DNA of 17,734 bases from Asaia bogorensis (lineage in GTDB: Bacteria > Pseudomonadota > Alphaproteobacteria > Acetobacterales > Acetobacteraceae). Where the stretch lies: the NCBI GenBank assembly GCA_945873675.1, contig CAMCEP010000025.1, positions 1-17,734 on the forward strand. Reading direction: 5' to 3'. The translations under genes and the position numbers were made by a program. This document shows positions 1 to 6,608 of this stretch, in pieces; position 1 is the stretch's first letter, and each line of letters starts with the position of its first letter. The notes under the pieces were generated by a model that was not told the origin of the DNA, ran no database searches, and saw nothing but the letters and a program-made list of their open reading frames with translations.

Positions 1-941
1 ATGAAATCCGATTGCACAATCACATCACGAATGGCGCGGCGCACCCGCACATCATTGAAGGGCGCATGCAAATGATTGAAGCGGAGAAAACCAAGAAACC
101 CGTTCGGATCATAAATCTGGGTTTGCGTATTGCGGTCCCGTTCCAGCACCGGCACCAGATCGGGCAGCGGGTATTCGATCCAGTCAATTTCACCGGTGCG
201 GAGTGCGGCCGCCGCCGTGCCGCCATCCGGGATCCAGATCATCTCCAGCCGGTCGAAATGCACGCGCTTGCCGCCTGAAGCGGCCTCCGCCGGTTCATCG
301 CGCGGCACGTAAGCATCATTACGTGCATAATGGCTGCGGCTGCCTTGCACATATTCATTGGCGATGAAGCGCCACGGCCCGCTGCCGATCATGTGTTCCA
401 GGCCGAGTGAACGATCACCAGGGTTATTCGCAATCCGTTCCGGCATCATGAAGCAGGGCGAAGCGCCGGGTTTGGCCAGCGCATCAAACAGCGCTGGGAA
501 GCGCCGATGCAGGCGGAATTGGATGGTGCGGTCATCTGGCGCGGAAAGCTCGGCCGTTGCGCGCATCAGGATTTGGCCGAAGCCATCGCGGCTGGCCCAG
601 CGGCGGATGCTCGCCACACAATCGGCGGCGCGTACGGGTTCCCCATCATGCCAGCGAAGCCCCTCACGCAGGCGGATTTTCACGCGCTTGCCGTCATCCT
701 CAACGCTATGGCCTTCCGCCATTTGCGGGCGCGGCTGCAAAGCGCGATTGGCGCCATAGAGCGTGTCAAACACGCAATAGGCATGGGTTGTGATGATGGT
801 GCTGGGGCTGAAGATCGGGTCCAGATTGGCCAGCGCGGCCTGTGGCATGAAGCGTAGTGTGCGCGCGCGGCTTGGCTGGGCCAGGGCCGGGCCGGCCAGA
901 GGCGCCGCAATTGCTGCGGCCAAAAGTGAACGACGATGCAT
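1..941 (-). CDS. ABC transporter family-5 (peptide/nickel-type) solute-binding protein, N-terminal part
   Basis: The gene runs off the left edge, so only the first 313 codons are present; family members are usually about 500-550 residues. The frame is open throughout. The N-terminus MHRRSLLAAAIAAPLAGPALA|Q is an export signal with a twin-arginine flavour (HRRSLL) and an ALA-Q cleavage site near residue 21, so the product should be periplasmic. Family-5 hallmarks follow: LRFMPQAALANLDPIFS, then MAEGHSVEDDGK and IRLREGLRWHDGEPV (residues about 75-103), the region that defines this family of peptide, nickel and other solute binders. I chose the ATG at 941 because AAGG sits about 8 nt upstream; the in-frame ATG at 947 abuts that SD. 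The gene lies directly behind a TPP riboswitch, which suggests thiamine, a precursor or a related compound as ligand, although the fold alone would suggest peptides. Family call is firm; substrate is inference. Confidence 0.9.
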   Translation of the reverse strand, partial: MHRRSLLAAAIAAPLAGPALAQPSRARTLRFMPQAALANLDPIFSPSTIITTHAYCVFDTLYGANRALQPRPQMAEGHSVEDDGKRVKIRLREGLRWHDGEPVRAADCVASIRRWASRDGFGQILMRATAELSAPDDRTIQFRLHRRFPALFDALAKPGASPCFMMPERIANNPGDRSLGLEHMIGSGPWRFIANEYVQGSRSHYARNDAYVPRDEPAEAASGGKRVHFDRLEMIWIPDGGTAAAALRTGEIDWIEYPLPDLVPVLERDRNTQTQIYDPNGFLGFLRFNHLHAPFNDVRVRRAIRDVIVQSDF

Positions 942-1045
942 CCCCATATCCTTCGTTTCCTGTCGGCTGACGTGGGGAAGGGGGCTTTGGCCCAGCACGC
1001 GCCAGCGCCCGCCTTGGGGCGCAAAACGCGAGCAAACGGGCGATG

Positions 1046-1135
1046 CACCGTTCCCTACGCCGGTCCAAACCGGGTCAGGTTCCAGGGGTCGCGGGTGAAG
1101 CCCGCCTCTCAGCCCCAAAAGGGCTCCCCCAGGTG
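1046..1135 (-). promoter_or_regulatory. TPP (thiamine pyrophosphate) riboswitch
   Basis: Read on the minus strand, all conserved THI-box parts occur in order. P1 is CACC (1135-1132) pairing with GGTG (1049-1046). P2 is GGGG pairing with CCCC of GCGACCCC. A P3 stem AGCCC/GGGCT is followed by the invariant CUGAGA. An optional P3a hairpin is GCGGG-CTTCA-CCCGC. Then come ACCTGA (1079-1074), a P5 stem CCGG/CCGG, and the hallmark GCGTAGGGAA (1060-1051). The aptamer ends about 105 nt before the ATG at 941. No T-run terminator is visible in that leader (there is only a GC hairpin at 1005-1022), so control is more likely at translation initiation, as is common in proteobacteria. Expected behaviour: repression when TPP is abundant. 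Confidence 0.95.
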
Positions 1136-1240
1136 TCTCAAGCACAAACTGCGCCTGAAGCGGCCAATCTGCAAGGGTGGCGGTGGCGCGGCGGCGCACA
1201 ACAGCTAGAATGGTTCACAGATCCGAAAAGGGGAGCGCCC

Positions 1241-2776
1241 ATGTCTAGCACCATTGCCCTGCCATCCGTTATTCGCCTGCACCCGCAAGATGGCGTGGTG
1301 ATTGCCCGCATTCCGCTGACGCCTGGCACCGAAGTGGCGCCGGGCATCAGTGTTGGCGAAAGGCGCATCCCGCCTGGCCATAAGGTCGCGATCCGCCAGC
1401 ATGCGAAGGGCGAGCCCATTCGCCGCTATGGTCAGATTATTGGCTTTGCCACGGATGCGATTGAACCCGGCGCCTGGGTGCATACGCATAATTGCGAAAT
1501 GGGCGATTTCGCGCGCGATTACGCCTGGGGCCAGGATGCGAAGCCGACCGATTATGTGGACGTGCCGGCCAGCTTCATGGGCATCCGCCGCGCCGATGGG
1601 CGGGTCGCGACACGCAATTACATCGGCATCATCACTTCAGTGAATTGCTCGGCCCATGTGGCGGAATTGATTGCGCGGCAGTTCGAGAAAAACCCGATCA
1701 CCGGCGATGATCCGCTGGCTGCCTGGGGCAATGTGGATGGCGTGGTGGCGCTGACGCATAAAACCGGCTGCGGCATGACCATGGATGAACCGCTGCGGCT
1801 GCTGCGCCGGACTTTGGCAGGCTTTGCGCGGCACGCGAATTTTTCTCATGTGATCGCGATTGGCCTTGGCTGTGAAGTGAATCAGCTTGGCCCCATGCTG
1901 GAAGAACAGCGCCTGACCGGGCGGCTGCGCAGCATGGATATTCAGGATGCCGGCGCACGCGCGACCGTGATGAAGGGCATTGATTTCGTGAAGGAAGTGC
2001 TGACGGAATCCAATACCGCCAAGCGCGAAGCCGTGCCCGCATCGGAACTTTGCGTGGCACTGCAATGCGGCGGTTCGGATGGTTATTCCGGCATCACTGC
2101 CAACCCAACGCTTGGTGCGGCTTCTGATTTGCTGGTGCGCCATGGCGGCACCGTGATCCTGTCCGAAAGCCCTGAGACCTATGGCGCGGAACATTTGCTG
2201 ACGCGCCGCGCCGTTTCGCGCGACGTCGGCCAGAAGCTTGTTGATGTAATGCATTGGTGGGAGGATTACACGGCGCGCCAAGGTGCGGAGATGAACGCCA
2301 ACCCATCGCCCGGCAACAAGGCAGGTGGCCTTACTACCATTCTTGAAAAATCGCTTGGCGCCATGGCCAAGGCTGGCACTACCAATCTGGTGGATGTTTA
2401 CCGCTATGCCGAACCCGTGACCGCCAAGGGTTTCGTGTTCATGGACACACCTGGCTATGACCCCGTGGGCGCGACAGGGCAGGTGGCGGGTGGCGCCAAT
2501 CTGGTCTGCTTCACCACCGGGCGCGGTAGTGTCTTCGGCATGAAGCCGGCGCCTTCCATCAAGCTTGCCACCAATACCACCATGTATGATCGGCTGTCGG
2601 AAGATATGGACATTAATTGCGGCACGGTGCTGACGGGTGGCGAAAGCGTGCAGGCATGCGGCCAACGCATTTTTGATTTGATGTTGCGCACCGCTTCTGG
2701 TGAACCCACCAAAAGCGAAGCACTTGGCTTCGGCGCGCAGGAATTCGCGCCTTGGATGCTCGGAGCAACAATGTGA
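1241..2776 (+). CDS. UxaA/GarD-family sugar-acid dehydratase (altronate/galactarate dehydratase type)
   Basis: 511 residues with the full two-part architecture of the family: an N-terminal SAF-like domain (about residues 10-90, with HTHN at 81-84) and the large UxaA/GarD catalytic region (about 105-505). Family motifs include THKTGCGM (172-179), IGLGCEVNQ (207-215), LQCGGSDGYSG (274-284), NPSPGNKAGG (354-363), FTTGRGS (424-430) and the C-terminal EFAPW. Members dehydrate aldonic or aldaric acids to 2-keto-3-deoxy acids with an iron-type metal centre; the exact substrate cannot be read from sequence. The reading frame is open further upstream (to 1043), but ATG 1241 has AAGGGGAG close before it and the extension crosses the riboswitch of the opposite strand. 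It is the first gene of a two-gene operon with the class II aldolase: its last codons ACA ATG TGA contain that gene's GTG start. Confidence 0.9.
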   Translation: MSSTIALPSVIRLHPQDGVVIARIPLTPGTEVAPGISVGERRIPPGHKVAIRQHAKGEPIRRYGQIIGFATDAIEPGAWVHTHNCEMGDFARDYAWGQDAKPTDYVDVPASFMGIRRADGRVATRNYIGIITSVNCSAHVAELIARQFEKNPITGDDPLAAWGNVDGVVALTHKTGCGMTMDEPLRLLRRTLAGFARHANFSHVIAIGLGCEVNQLGPMLEEQRLTGRLRSMDIQDAGARATVMKGIDFVKEVLTESNTAKREAVPASELCVALQCGGSDGYSGITANPTLGAASDLLVRHGGTVILSESPETYGAEHLLTRRAVSRDVGQKLVDVMHWWEDYTARQGAEMNANPSPGNKAGGLTTILEKSLGAMAKAGTTNLVDVYRYAEPVTAKGFVFMDTPGYDPVGATGQVAGGANLVCFTTGRGSVFGMKPAPSIKLATNTTMYDRLSEDMDINCGTVLTGGESVQACGQRIFDLMLRTASGEPTKSEALGFGAQEFAPWMLGATM

Positions 2777-3414
2777 CCACGGCGGAAACCAGGCGAGAGA
2801 TTTTGCGCGTAGCGCAAGCGCTCGATCAGGCGGGGATGATGCCCTCCAAATCCGGCAATGTATCGGCGCGGGATGGCCAGGGCTTCATCATTACCCCCGC
2901 TGGCTTGGCTTATGCGCGCACCAGCGCTGATGATCTGGTCGCAACCGCCATGGATGGGCAGGCGATGGGAAAGGCGCCCCATCGGCCTTCGTCCGAATGG
3001 CGCCTGCATGCGGCGATTTACGCCGCGCGGCCCGAGGTGATGGCCGTGGTGCATACACACTCACCACGCGCGACCGCGCTGTCCTGCGCGCGTAAGGGCA
3101 TTCCGCCCTTTCACTACATGGTGCTGCTGGCGGGCGGGCCGATTGCCTGCGCGGAACACGCAACGGCAGGAACGCAAGCCTTGGCAGAAAACGCCGTTAG
3201 CGCCATGGCGGGGCGGCGGGCGGTATTGCTCGCCAATCATGGCGTTGTTGCCGCGGGTGCCACGCTTGCTGCCGCTCATGCGCTGGCCTTGGAGGTTGAA
3301 AACCTCTCGGGACAATATCTTGATCTATTGGCGGCGGGGCTGCAGCCCGTGTTGTTGACGGAAGCGCAATTGGCTGAAGCGGCGGCGCATTTCGCGGGGT
3401 ATGGGCGGGGTTAG
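2773..3414 (+). CDS. Class II aldolase/adducin-family protein (fuculose-phosphate aldolase-like)
   Basis: 213 residues, normal for the zinc-dependent class II aldolase/epimerase/decarboxylase family. Visible motifs are SGNVS (27-31), PSSEW with catalytic-type Glu75, the metal pair HTH (His94, His96) and the third metal ligand His156 in LANHGVV. Members cleave or decarboxylate phosphorylated or free sugar-acid derivatives (FucA, AraD, OtnC type). I take GTG 2773 as start: CGGAG lies 8 nt upstream, and it gives the classic ATGTGA coupling with the dehydratase. The in-frame ATG at 2752 would add seven residues and has no good SD. Cotranscription with a sugar-acid dehydratase suggests that the pair dehydrates an acid and then cleaves the product, but the substrate is unknown. 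Confidence 0.88.
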   Translation: MTTAETRREILRVAQALDQAGMMPSKSGNVSARDGQGFIITPAGLAYARTSADDLVATAMDGQAMGKAPHRPSSEWRLHAAIYAARPEVMAVVHTHSPRATALSCARKGIPPFHYMVLLAGGPIACAEHATAGTQALAENAVSAMAGRRAVLLANHGVVAAGATLAAAHALALEVENLSGQYLDLLAAGLQPVLLTEAQLAEAAAHFAGYGRG

Positions 3415-3748
3415 GGTTGCAGGTGCTAACATGGTCGTTGCGTAAGCCCAGCAGATCTATGCCATCCCGCATCTTGTTGGGTGCCTTGGTGCTTTCCAGA
3501 TTGGGTGGCTGGTCCCCGTTTATTGAATTCCCAAAGAATGGTTTGAAGTGTAATCGAAATATTCCACCCGGGAAGAATCGTCAAAATTTTATCCCGTTAT
3601 TCGTAACAAACACAGCATTGCGAAGACCTGCTCTGGGTCATTATAGGCGGCCTTTATGCATGAAGCATCATTGACAAAGCCGTCGCTGGTTTGCACAAAT
3701 GATTTGTCGACTAATAATATTATAATATGAACGAATATAAACGCCCGA
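3415..3748. other. Gene-free, AT-richer spacer with promoter-like and palindromic elements
   Basis: No convincing gene lies in these 334 bases. Base composition falls clearly below that of the flanking genes, especially from about 3540 onward, with TAATAATATTATAATAT at about 3712-3728. A perfect -35 hexamer TTGACA (3671-3676) has only a weak -10 (ACAAAT, 18-nt spacing). An alternative is TTGCAC (3691-3696) with TAATAT (3715-3720), also 18-nt spacing. A 13-bp perfect palindrome, ACAAAT-G-ATTTGT, lies at 3695-3707 between these elements and could be a regulator site. A short GTTAG/CTAAC repeat spans the aldolase stop but is too weak to call a terminator. The shift in composition fits acquired DNA around the next gene. 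Confidence 0.5.
3695..3707. promoter_or_regulatory. 13-bp palindrome, possible operator upstream of the sulfotransferase-like gene
   Basis: ACAAAT-G-ATTTGT is a perfect 6-bp inverted repeat around one central base. It sits between candidate -35 and -10 elements about 45-55 bp ahead of the sulfotransferase-like start. Binding of a dimeric regulator is inference only; an AT-rich tract yields such palindromes by chance fairly often. Confidence 0.25.
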
Positions 3749-5056
3749 ATGGCGGAGGTGTCCTTGGCCCGGCCACGCAAGATTTTTCATTTGCACATAC
3801 TTAAGTGCGGCGGCACGTCCCTCAATGCCGCGCTTGATACGCAAACGCATGCCGAAAGGGCGCGGCCGACCGCCCGTTTCGACATGCGATTGCGGGATGA
3901 AGGCATAGACCCAGAGACCTTATTGAGCCAAACCATGTTGAGTGAGGCCATGATCAAGGCGGCCCGTGTGTCTATCGCTTGGTTCGATATTCTGCATGGC
4001 CATAACGATATCTCACCCTGGCTTGCCAATGACGATTATGTCTTCACGGTGCTGCGCCGTCCTCAGTCGCGCGCCCTTTCTCAGTTTCAGGACTATCGGC
4101 GCTTGTCGCCACAGGATTATGCGCACAAAACACAGGAATGGCAGCGCATGCATGAAGCCTGCCGCAGCGTGGTGGATTTCACCGAGCTGCATGCGGCTTT
4201 CGCCGATAGTCTGCTGTTCCGCGCGTGGTTCGAAGACCATCAATGCCGAAGTCTGCTGCAGTTTGAAATGACGGAAGCGGACTTCCTTGCCATGGCGCCG
4301 ACTGAGCGGGCTGAGCGTGCCTTTGAAAGGCTGCAATCGCGTTGCGCACGCTTTGGCGTATTGGAGGAGATCGGCCGACTGCTGGATGAGCTTGCCCGCG
4401 ATTTGGGCTGGTGCCCCTTTGGCCCGCTGGAGGTTTTGAACCAGACCAAAGCGGATACCCCGATCTCCCCCGCTGTTGAGGCTGCGACGCGAATGCTGAA
4501 CATGGGTGATCAAATCCTCTATGACCGGGTCACGGCCGATCTTCGGCGCCGCAGTTTCACACCCTATTCGATTGCGGAGTTTGAACAGGAATTCGCGGCC
4601 GCGCGCGTCCTGGAATTGCAGCCGATGCGGATCGGGGCTGAGCATGTGTTTGACATGAACATGGCTTTGGTTGGTCGCGGTCTCCATGGTCGGGACGCTG
4701 CTGGGACACTGGAATGTTGCCGCTGGGTCGGGGTGAGCGACGATGCCTTGATCTACCTTCCAGTGCCGGGGCCAGGTGCCAGGCTTACCTTGCGCCTTTA
4801 CAACAAGGGTTGGGTTGACCCCGCGTTGCGTGAGCGGCTGACAATCACCGTTGATGGCGCACCGGTACGAAGCTGGTCAGAATCACGACGCCATGTGGCG
4901 GAGGCGATTTGTTTCAACGCAGTGGCGCGCCGGCCGTGGCTACGCATCGGCATCCATTGCGATCATGCGATGACCGATACCGAAGCCGGCAGGCCAAGCG
5001 AAGATGCCCGACGCAAGGTCTTCAACCTTTGGCGCTACAGCTACGAAATCAATTGA
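3749..5056 (+). CDS. Sulfotransferase-family-like protein with C-terminal beta-type domain
   Basis: 435 residues from ATG 3749. The N-terminal half carries the two PAPS-binding signatures of carbohydrate-type sulfotransferases. The 5'-phosphosulfate loop is FHLHILKCGGTSL (13-25), comparable to the usual HxPKTGGTSL. The 3'-phosphate motif is TVLRRPQSRALSQF (100-113), with the expected Arg103 and Ser111. Such enzymes transfer sulfate from PAPS to sugars, lipids or glycans. Residues about 295-435 form a separate region rich in beta-strand patterns that I cannot name. No signal peptide or membrane segment is seen, so it is probably cytoplasmic. The start is uncertain: TTG 3764 has a near-perfect SD, GGAGGTG, five to eight nt ahead, while ATG 3749 has none. 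The gene is alone between an AT-rich spacer and a convergent operon, which suggests acquisition. No PAPS-synthesis genes are in the window. Confidence 0.75.
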   Translation: MAEVSLARPRKIFHLHILKCGGTSLNAALDTQTHAERARPTARFDMRLRDEGIDPETLLSQTMLSEAMIKAARVSIAWFDILHGHNDISPWLANDDYVFTVLRRPQSRALSQFQDYRRLSPQDYAHKTQEWQRMHEACRSVVDFTELHAAFADSLLFRAWFEDHQCRSLLQFEMTEADFLAMAPTERAERAFERLQSRCARFGVLEEIGRLLDELARDLGWCPFGPLEVLNQTKADTPISPAVEAATRMLNMGDQILYDRVTADLRRRSFTPYSIAEFEQEFAAARVLELQPMRIGAEHVFDMNMALVGRGLHGRDAAGTLECCRWVGVSDDALIYLPVPGPGARLTLRLYNKGWVDPALRERLTITVDGAPVRSWSESRRHVAEAICFNAVARRPWLRIGIHCDHAMTDTEAGRPSEDARRKVFNLWRYSYEIN

Positions 5057-5128
5057 ACCGCTGGATTTTGGCGGCACCAAATGGAACCACCTGGGGAAAA
5101 GGGATATGCGGTCAAACAAAGGTTTAGT

Positions 5129-5162
5129 GCGCATCCCGTGAACGAACGTGAACGGGATACGC
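5129..5162. terminator. Stem-loop between convergent genes, probable bidirectional terminator
   Basis: GCG-C-ATCCCGT (5129-5139) pairs with ACGGGAT-A-CGC (5152-5162), giving ten pairs with one mismatch and a 12-nt loop. It lies between the sulfotransferase-like stop (5056) and the stop of the leftward operon (5164). Neither side has a long T-run, so efficiency as an intrinsic terminator is uncertain. Confidence 0.5.
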
Positions 5163-5163
5163 T

Positions 5164-5529
5164 CTAAGCCAATGCCACCGGCCCGCGCGTAATCGCGGTG
5201 AGTTCCGCATTGTAAGTGCGATAGGTGGCCTCAATCCCCGTTACACCTGCCGAAGTCAGCCGCGCGGCGTGCTTGGCGTGATAGGCTTCCGCAGCGGCAC
5301 GGTTGCGGAACAGATAAATTCCGCCAGAACGCCCGGCTGCCTTATCCTCGGTCCAGATTTTCCAAAGCAGGTCAGGCTCGGCCGCGATGTCTTCCGCCAG
5401 CGCACGCAAAGCGCGCCGCTGCTCCTCCCCGCCAGCTTTCCTGGCGGGGAAGTCGAAGATCACCAAAGTCGCTATATCAGGCGGAGGCGACAAGTTTCTG
5501 CGTCTGCTCACCAAGCCCGGCAATGCCAA
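5164..5529 (-). CDS. YdhR-like monooxygenase-fold protein
   Basis: The core TLVIFDFPA...EEQRRALRALAEDIAAEPDLLWKIWTED...GGIYLF...AYHAKHAARL aligns by eye with E. coli YdhR (EPGFLWKVWTE, GGIYLF, EKHTARL). This is a small dimeric ferredoxin-like alpha/beta-barrel family, annotated as putative monooxygenase without an established substrate. It is the last gene of the leftward operon. The start is unclear. The longest reading starts at TTG 5529 and overlaps the FAH gene by 53 nt. TTG at 5493 and TTG/GTG at 5466/5463 are alternatives; none has a strong SD, and YdhR itself would begin near residue 20 of this reading. Translational coupling to the upstream gene would compensate. A role in handling an aromatic or quinone-like compound is possible but not shown. 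Confidence 0.72.
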   Translation of the reverse strand: MALPGLVSRRRNLSPPPDIATLVIFDFPARKAGGEEQRRALRALAEDIAAEPDLLWKIWTEDKAAGRSGGIYLFRNRAAAEAYHAKHAARLTSAGVTGIEATYRTYNAELTAITRGPVALA

Positions 5530-6325
5530 GCTTCATGGTCTGGCCGGCTTTCAGGAAGATCGGGGTCGGCTTCTTGCCAAGCCCCACACCTGGCGGGGTG
5601 CCGGTGAAGATCACATCGCCCGGATTGAGCGTGATGCATTGGCTGACATAGGACACGATCTGCTTCACGCCGAAGATCATGGTCTTGGTGGAACCATTCT
5701 GTTCACGCACGCCATCCACATCGCAATACATGGCAAGGTTCTGCGGATCAGGGATTTCATCCTTCGTCACCAGCCAGGGGCCGAGCGGGCCGAAAGTGTC
5801 AAACCCCTTGCCCTTATCCCAGGCGCCGCCGCGTTCGGCCTGCCATTCACGTTCAGACACGTCATTGCCAACGGCATAACCCGCGACATGATCCAAAGCC
5901 TGGTCTTCCGAGACATATTTGGCGCGCGTGCCAATGATGATGCAAAGCTCCACCTCATAATCGGTTTTCACCGATCCACGCGGGATGACAACATCATCAT
6001 TCGGCCCTTGCAGCGCATTGAGCGATTTCAGGAACACAATCGGTTCCTTCGGGATCGGCGCGCCGGTTTCCGCCGCGTGATCCGCGTAGTTCAGCCCGAT
6101 GCAGATAAGGTTCTTCATGCCCGTGACGGGCGAGCCAAGGCGCGGATTGCCGGCAACCTTGGGCAGGCTATTCACATCAACCGCGGCAATCTTGGCGAGC
6201 GCGGCAGGGGACAGCACATCACCCGTGATATCGGGGATCACGCCCGAAAGATCACGAATGGCGCCGGCGGCATCCAGAATGCCCGGCTTTTCTTGGCCCG
6301 CAGGGCCGTAACGCAGCAGCTTCAT
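5477..6325 (-). CDS. Fumarylacetoacetate hydrolase (FAH)-family protein, probable diketo-acid hydrolase
   Basis: 282 residues, the standard length of the bacterial FAH superfamily. Motifs are GLNYADHAAE (77-86), PIVFLKSLNALQGPNDDVVIP (about 95-115), the metal-binding DYEVEL (Glu124, Glu126), NDVSEREWQ (Asp155), KGFDTFGPLGPW (173-184) and FTGTPPGVGLG. Members use Mg2+ or Mn2+ to hydrolyse C-C bonds in 1,3-diketo acids such as acylpyruvates. Relatives include the 2,4-diketo-3-deoxy-L-fuconate and L-rhamnonate hydrolases of non-phosphorylative deoxysugar degradation. That reading is favoured here because an SDR of the matching dehydrogenase type is two genes upstream. The start ATG at 6325 has GGGAGAGG five nt upstream and follows the small membrane gene by 13 nt. 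Annotations such as ureidoglycolate lyase are common for this subfamily but less supported by the context. Confidence 0.9.
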   Translation of the reverse strand: MKLLRYGPAGQEKPGILDAAGAIRDLSGVIPDITGDVLSPAALAKIAAVDVNSLPKVAGNPRLGSPVTGMKNLICIGLNYADHAAETGAPIPKEPIVFLKSLNALQGPNDDVVIPRGSVKTDYEVELCIIIGTRAKYVSEDQALDHVAGYAVGNDVSEREWQAERGGAWDKGKGFDTFGPLGPWLVTKDEIPDPQNLAMYCDVDGVREQNGSTKTMIFGVKQIVSYVSQCITLNPGDVIFTGTPPGVGLGKKPTPIFLKAGQTMKLGIAGLGEQTQKLVASA

Positions 6326-6338
6326 CTAAGCCTCTCCC

Positions 6339-6575
6339 TTAGTTGGAACGGCGGGCGCGCACATGCCCGAAAAACGCCAAGCCAATGCCGCCAAAGGCCA
6401 GCGCCTGGATGCTGTTCAGCGGCAGGGTCACCGCGCCCGCGGCAAGCAGCAGCGCGATGAGCATGGCGATCGAGCCCAGCATCATATAGGCGGGCATCGC
6501 CATATCCTCATTGATGCCGGCAAGGATCACGGCTCCCATCGCGCCCATCATCGGCACGGCAAATTCACTGGCCAT
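6339..6575 (-). CDS. Small hydrophobic membrane protein, family not recognised
   Basis: 78 residues. I do not recognise the family. Hydrophobic stretches lie at about 6-20, 30-50 and 54-70, and the tail HVRARRSN is basic, so two or three membrane spans with a cytoplasmic C-terminus are likely. The ATG at 6575 is well supported by AAGGAG (6587-6582) six nt upstream; the open frame also allows a TTG at 6590 that overlaps this SD. The gene is sandwiched between the SDR stop (33 nt) and the FAH start (13 nt), so it is almost certainly cotranscribed. It might assist uptake of the operon's substrate or be a membrane anchor. It is too small and featureless to be a transporter on its own. Confidence 0.75.
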   Translation of the reverse strand: MASEFAVPMMGAMGAVILAGINEDMAMPAYMMLGSIAMLIALLLAAGAVTLPLNSIQALAFGGIGLAFFGHVRARRSN

Positions 6576-6608
6576 TTCATTCTCCTTCAAGGGGTGGATT
6601 AGGGCTTC

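Noticed and set aside
1637..2665. 342-codon open frame on the minus strand
   Set aside because: It lies wholly antisense to the well-conserved dehydratase; the translation is rich in His/Gly/Ala/Arg with no motif, typical of a GC-rich shadow frame.
3589..3780. 63-codon minus-strand frame in the AT-rich spacer
   Set aside because: No SD, no recognisable features, and it runs into the front of the sulfotransferase-like gene and through its probable promoter.
1..5056. A defence or anti-phage island around the sulfotransferase-like gene
   Set aside because: No nuclease, toxin, methylase, integrase or phage gene is present; the neighbours are ordinary metabolic operons.
5387..6460. 357-codon open frame on the plus strand
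   Set aside because: It is antisense to the FAH and YdhR-like genes and has no recognisable domain; those minus-strand genes carry clear family motifs and SD sites.
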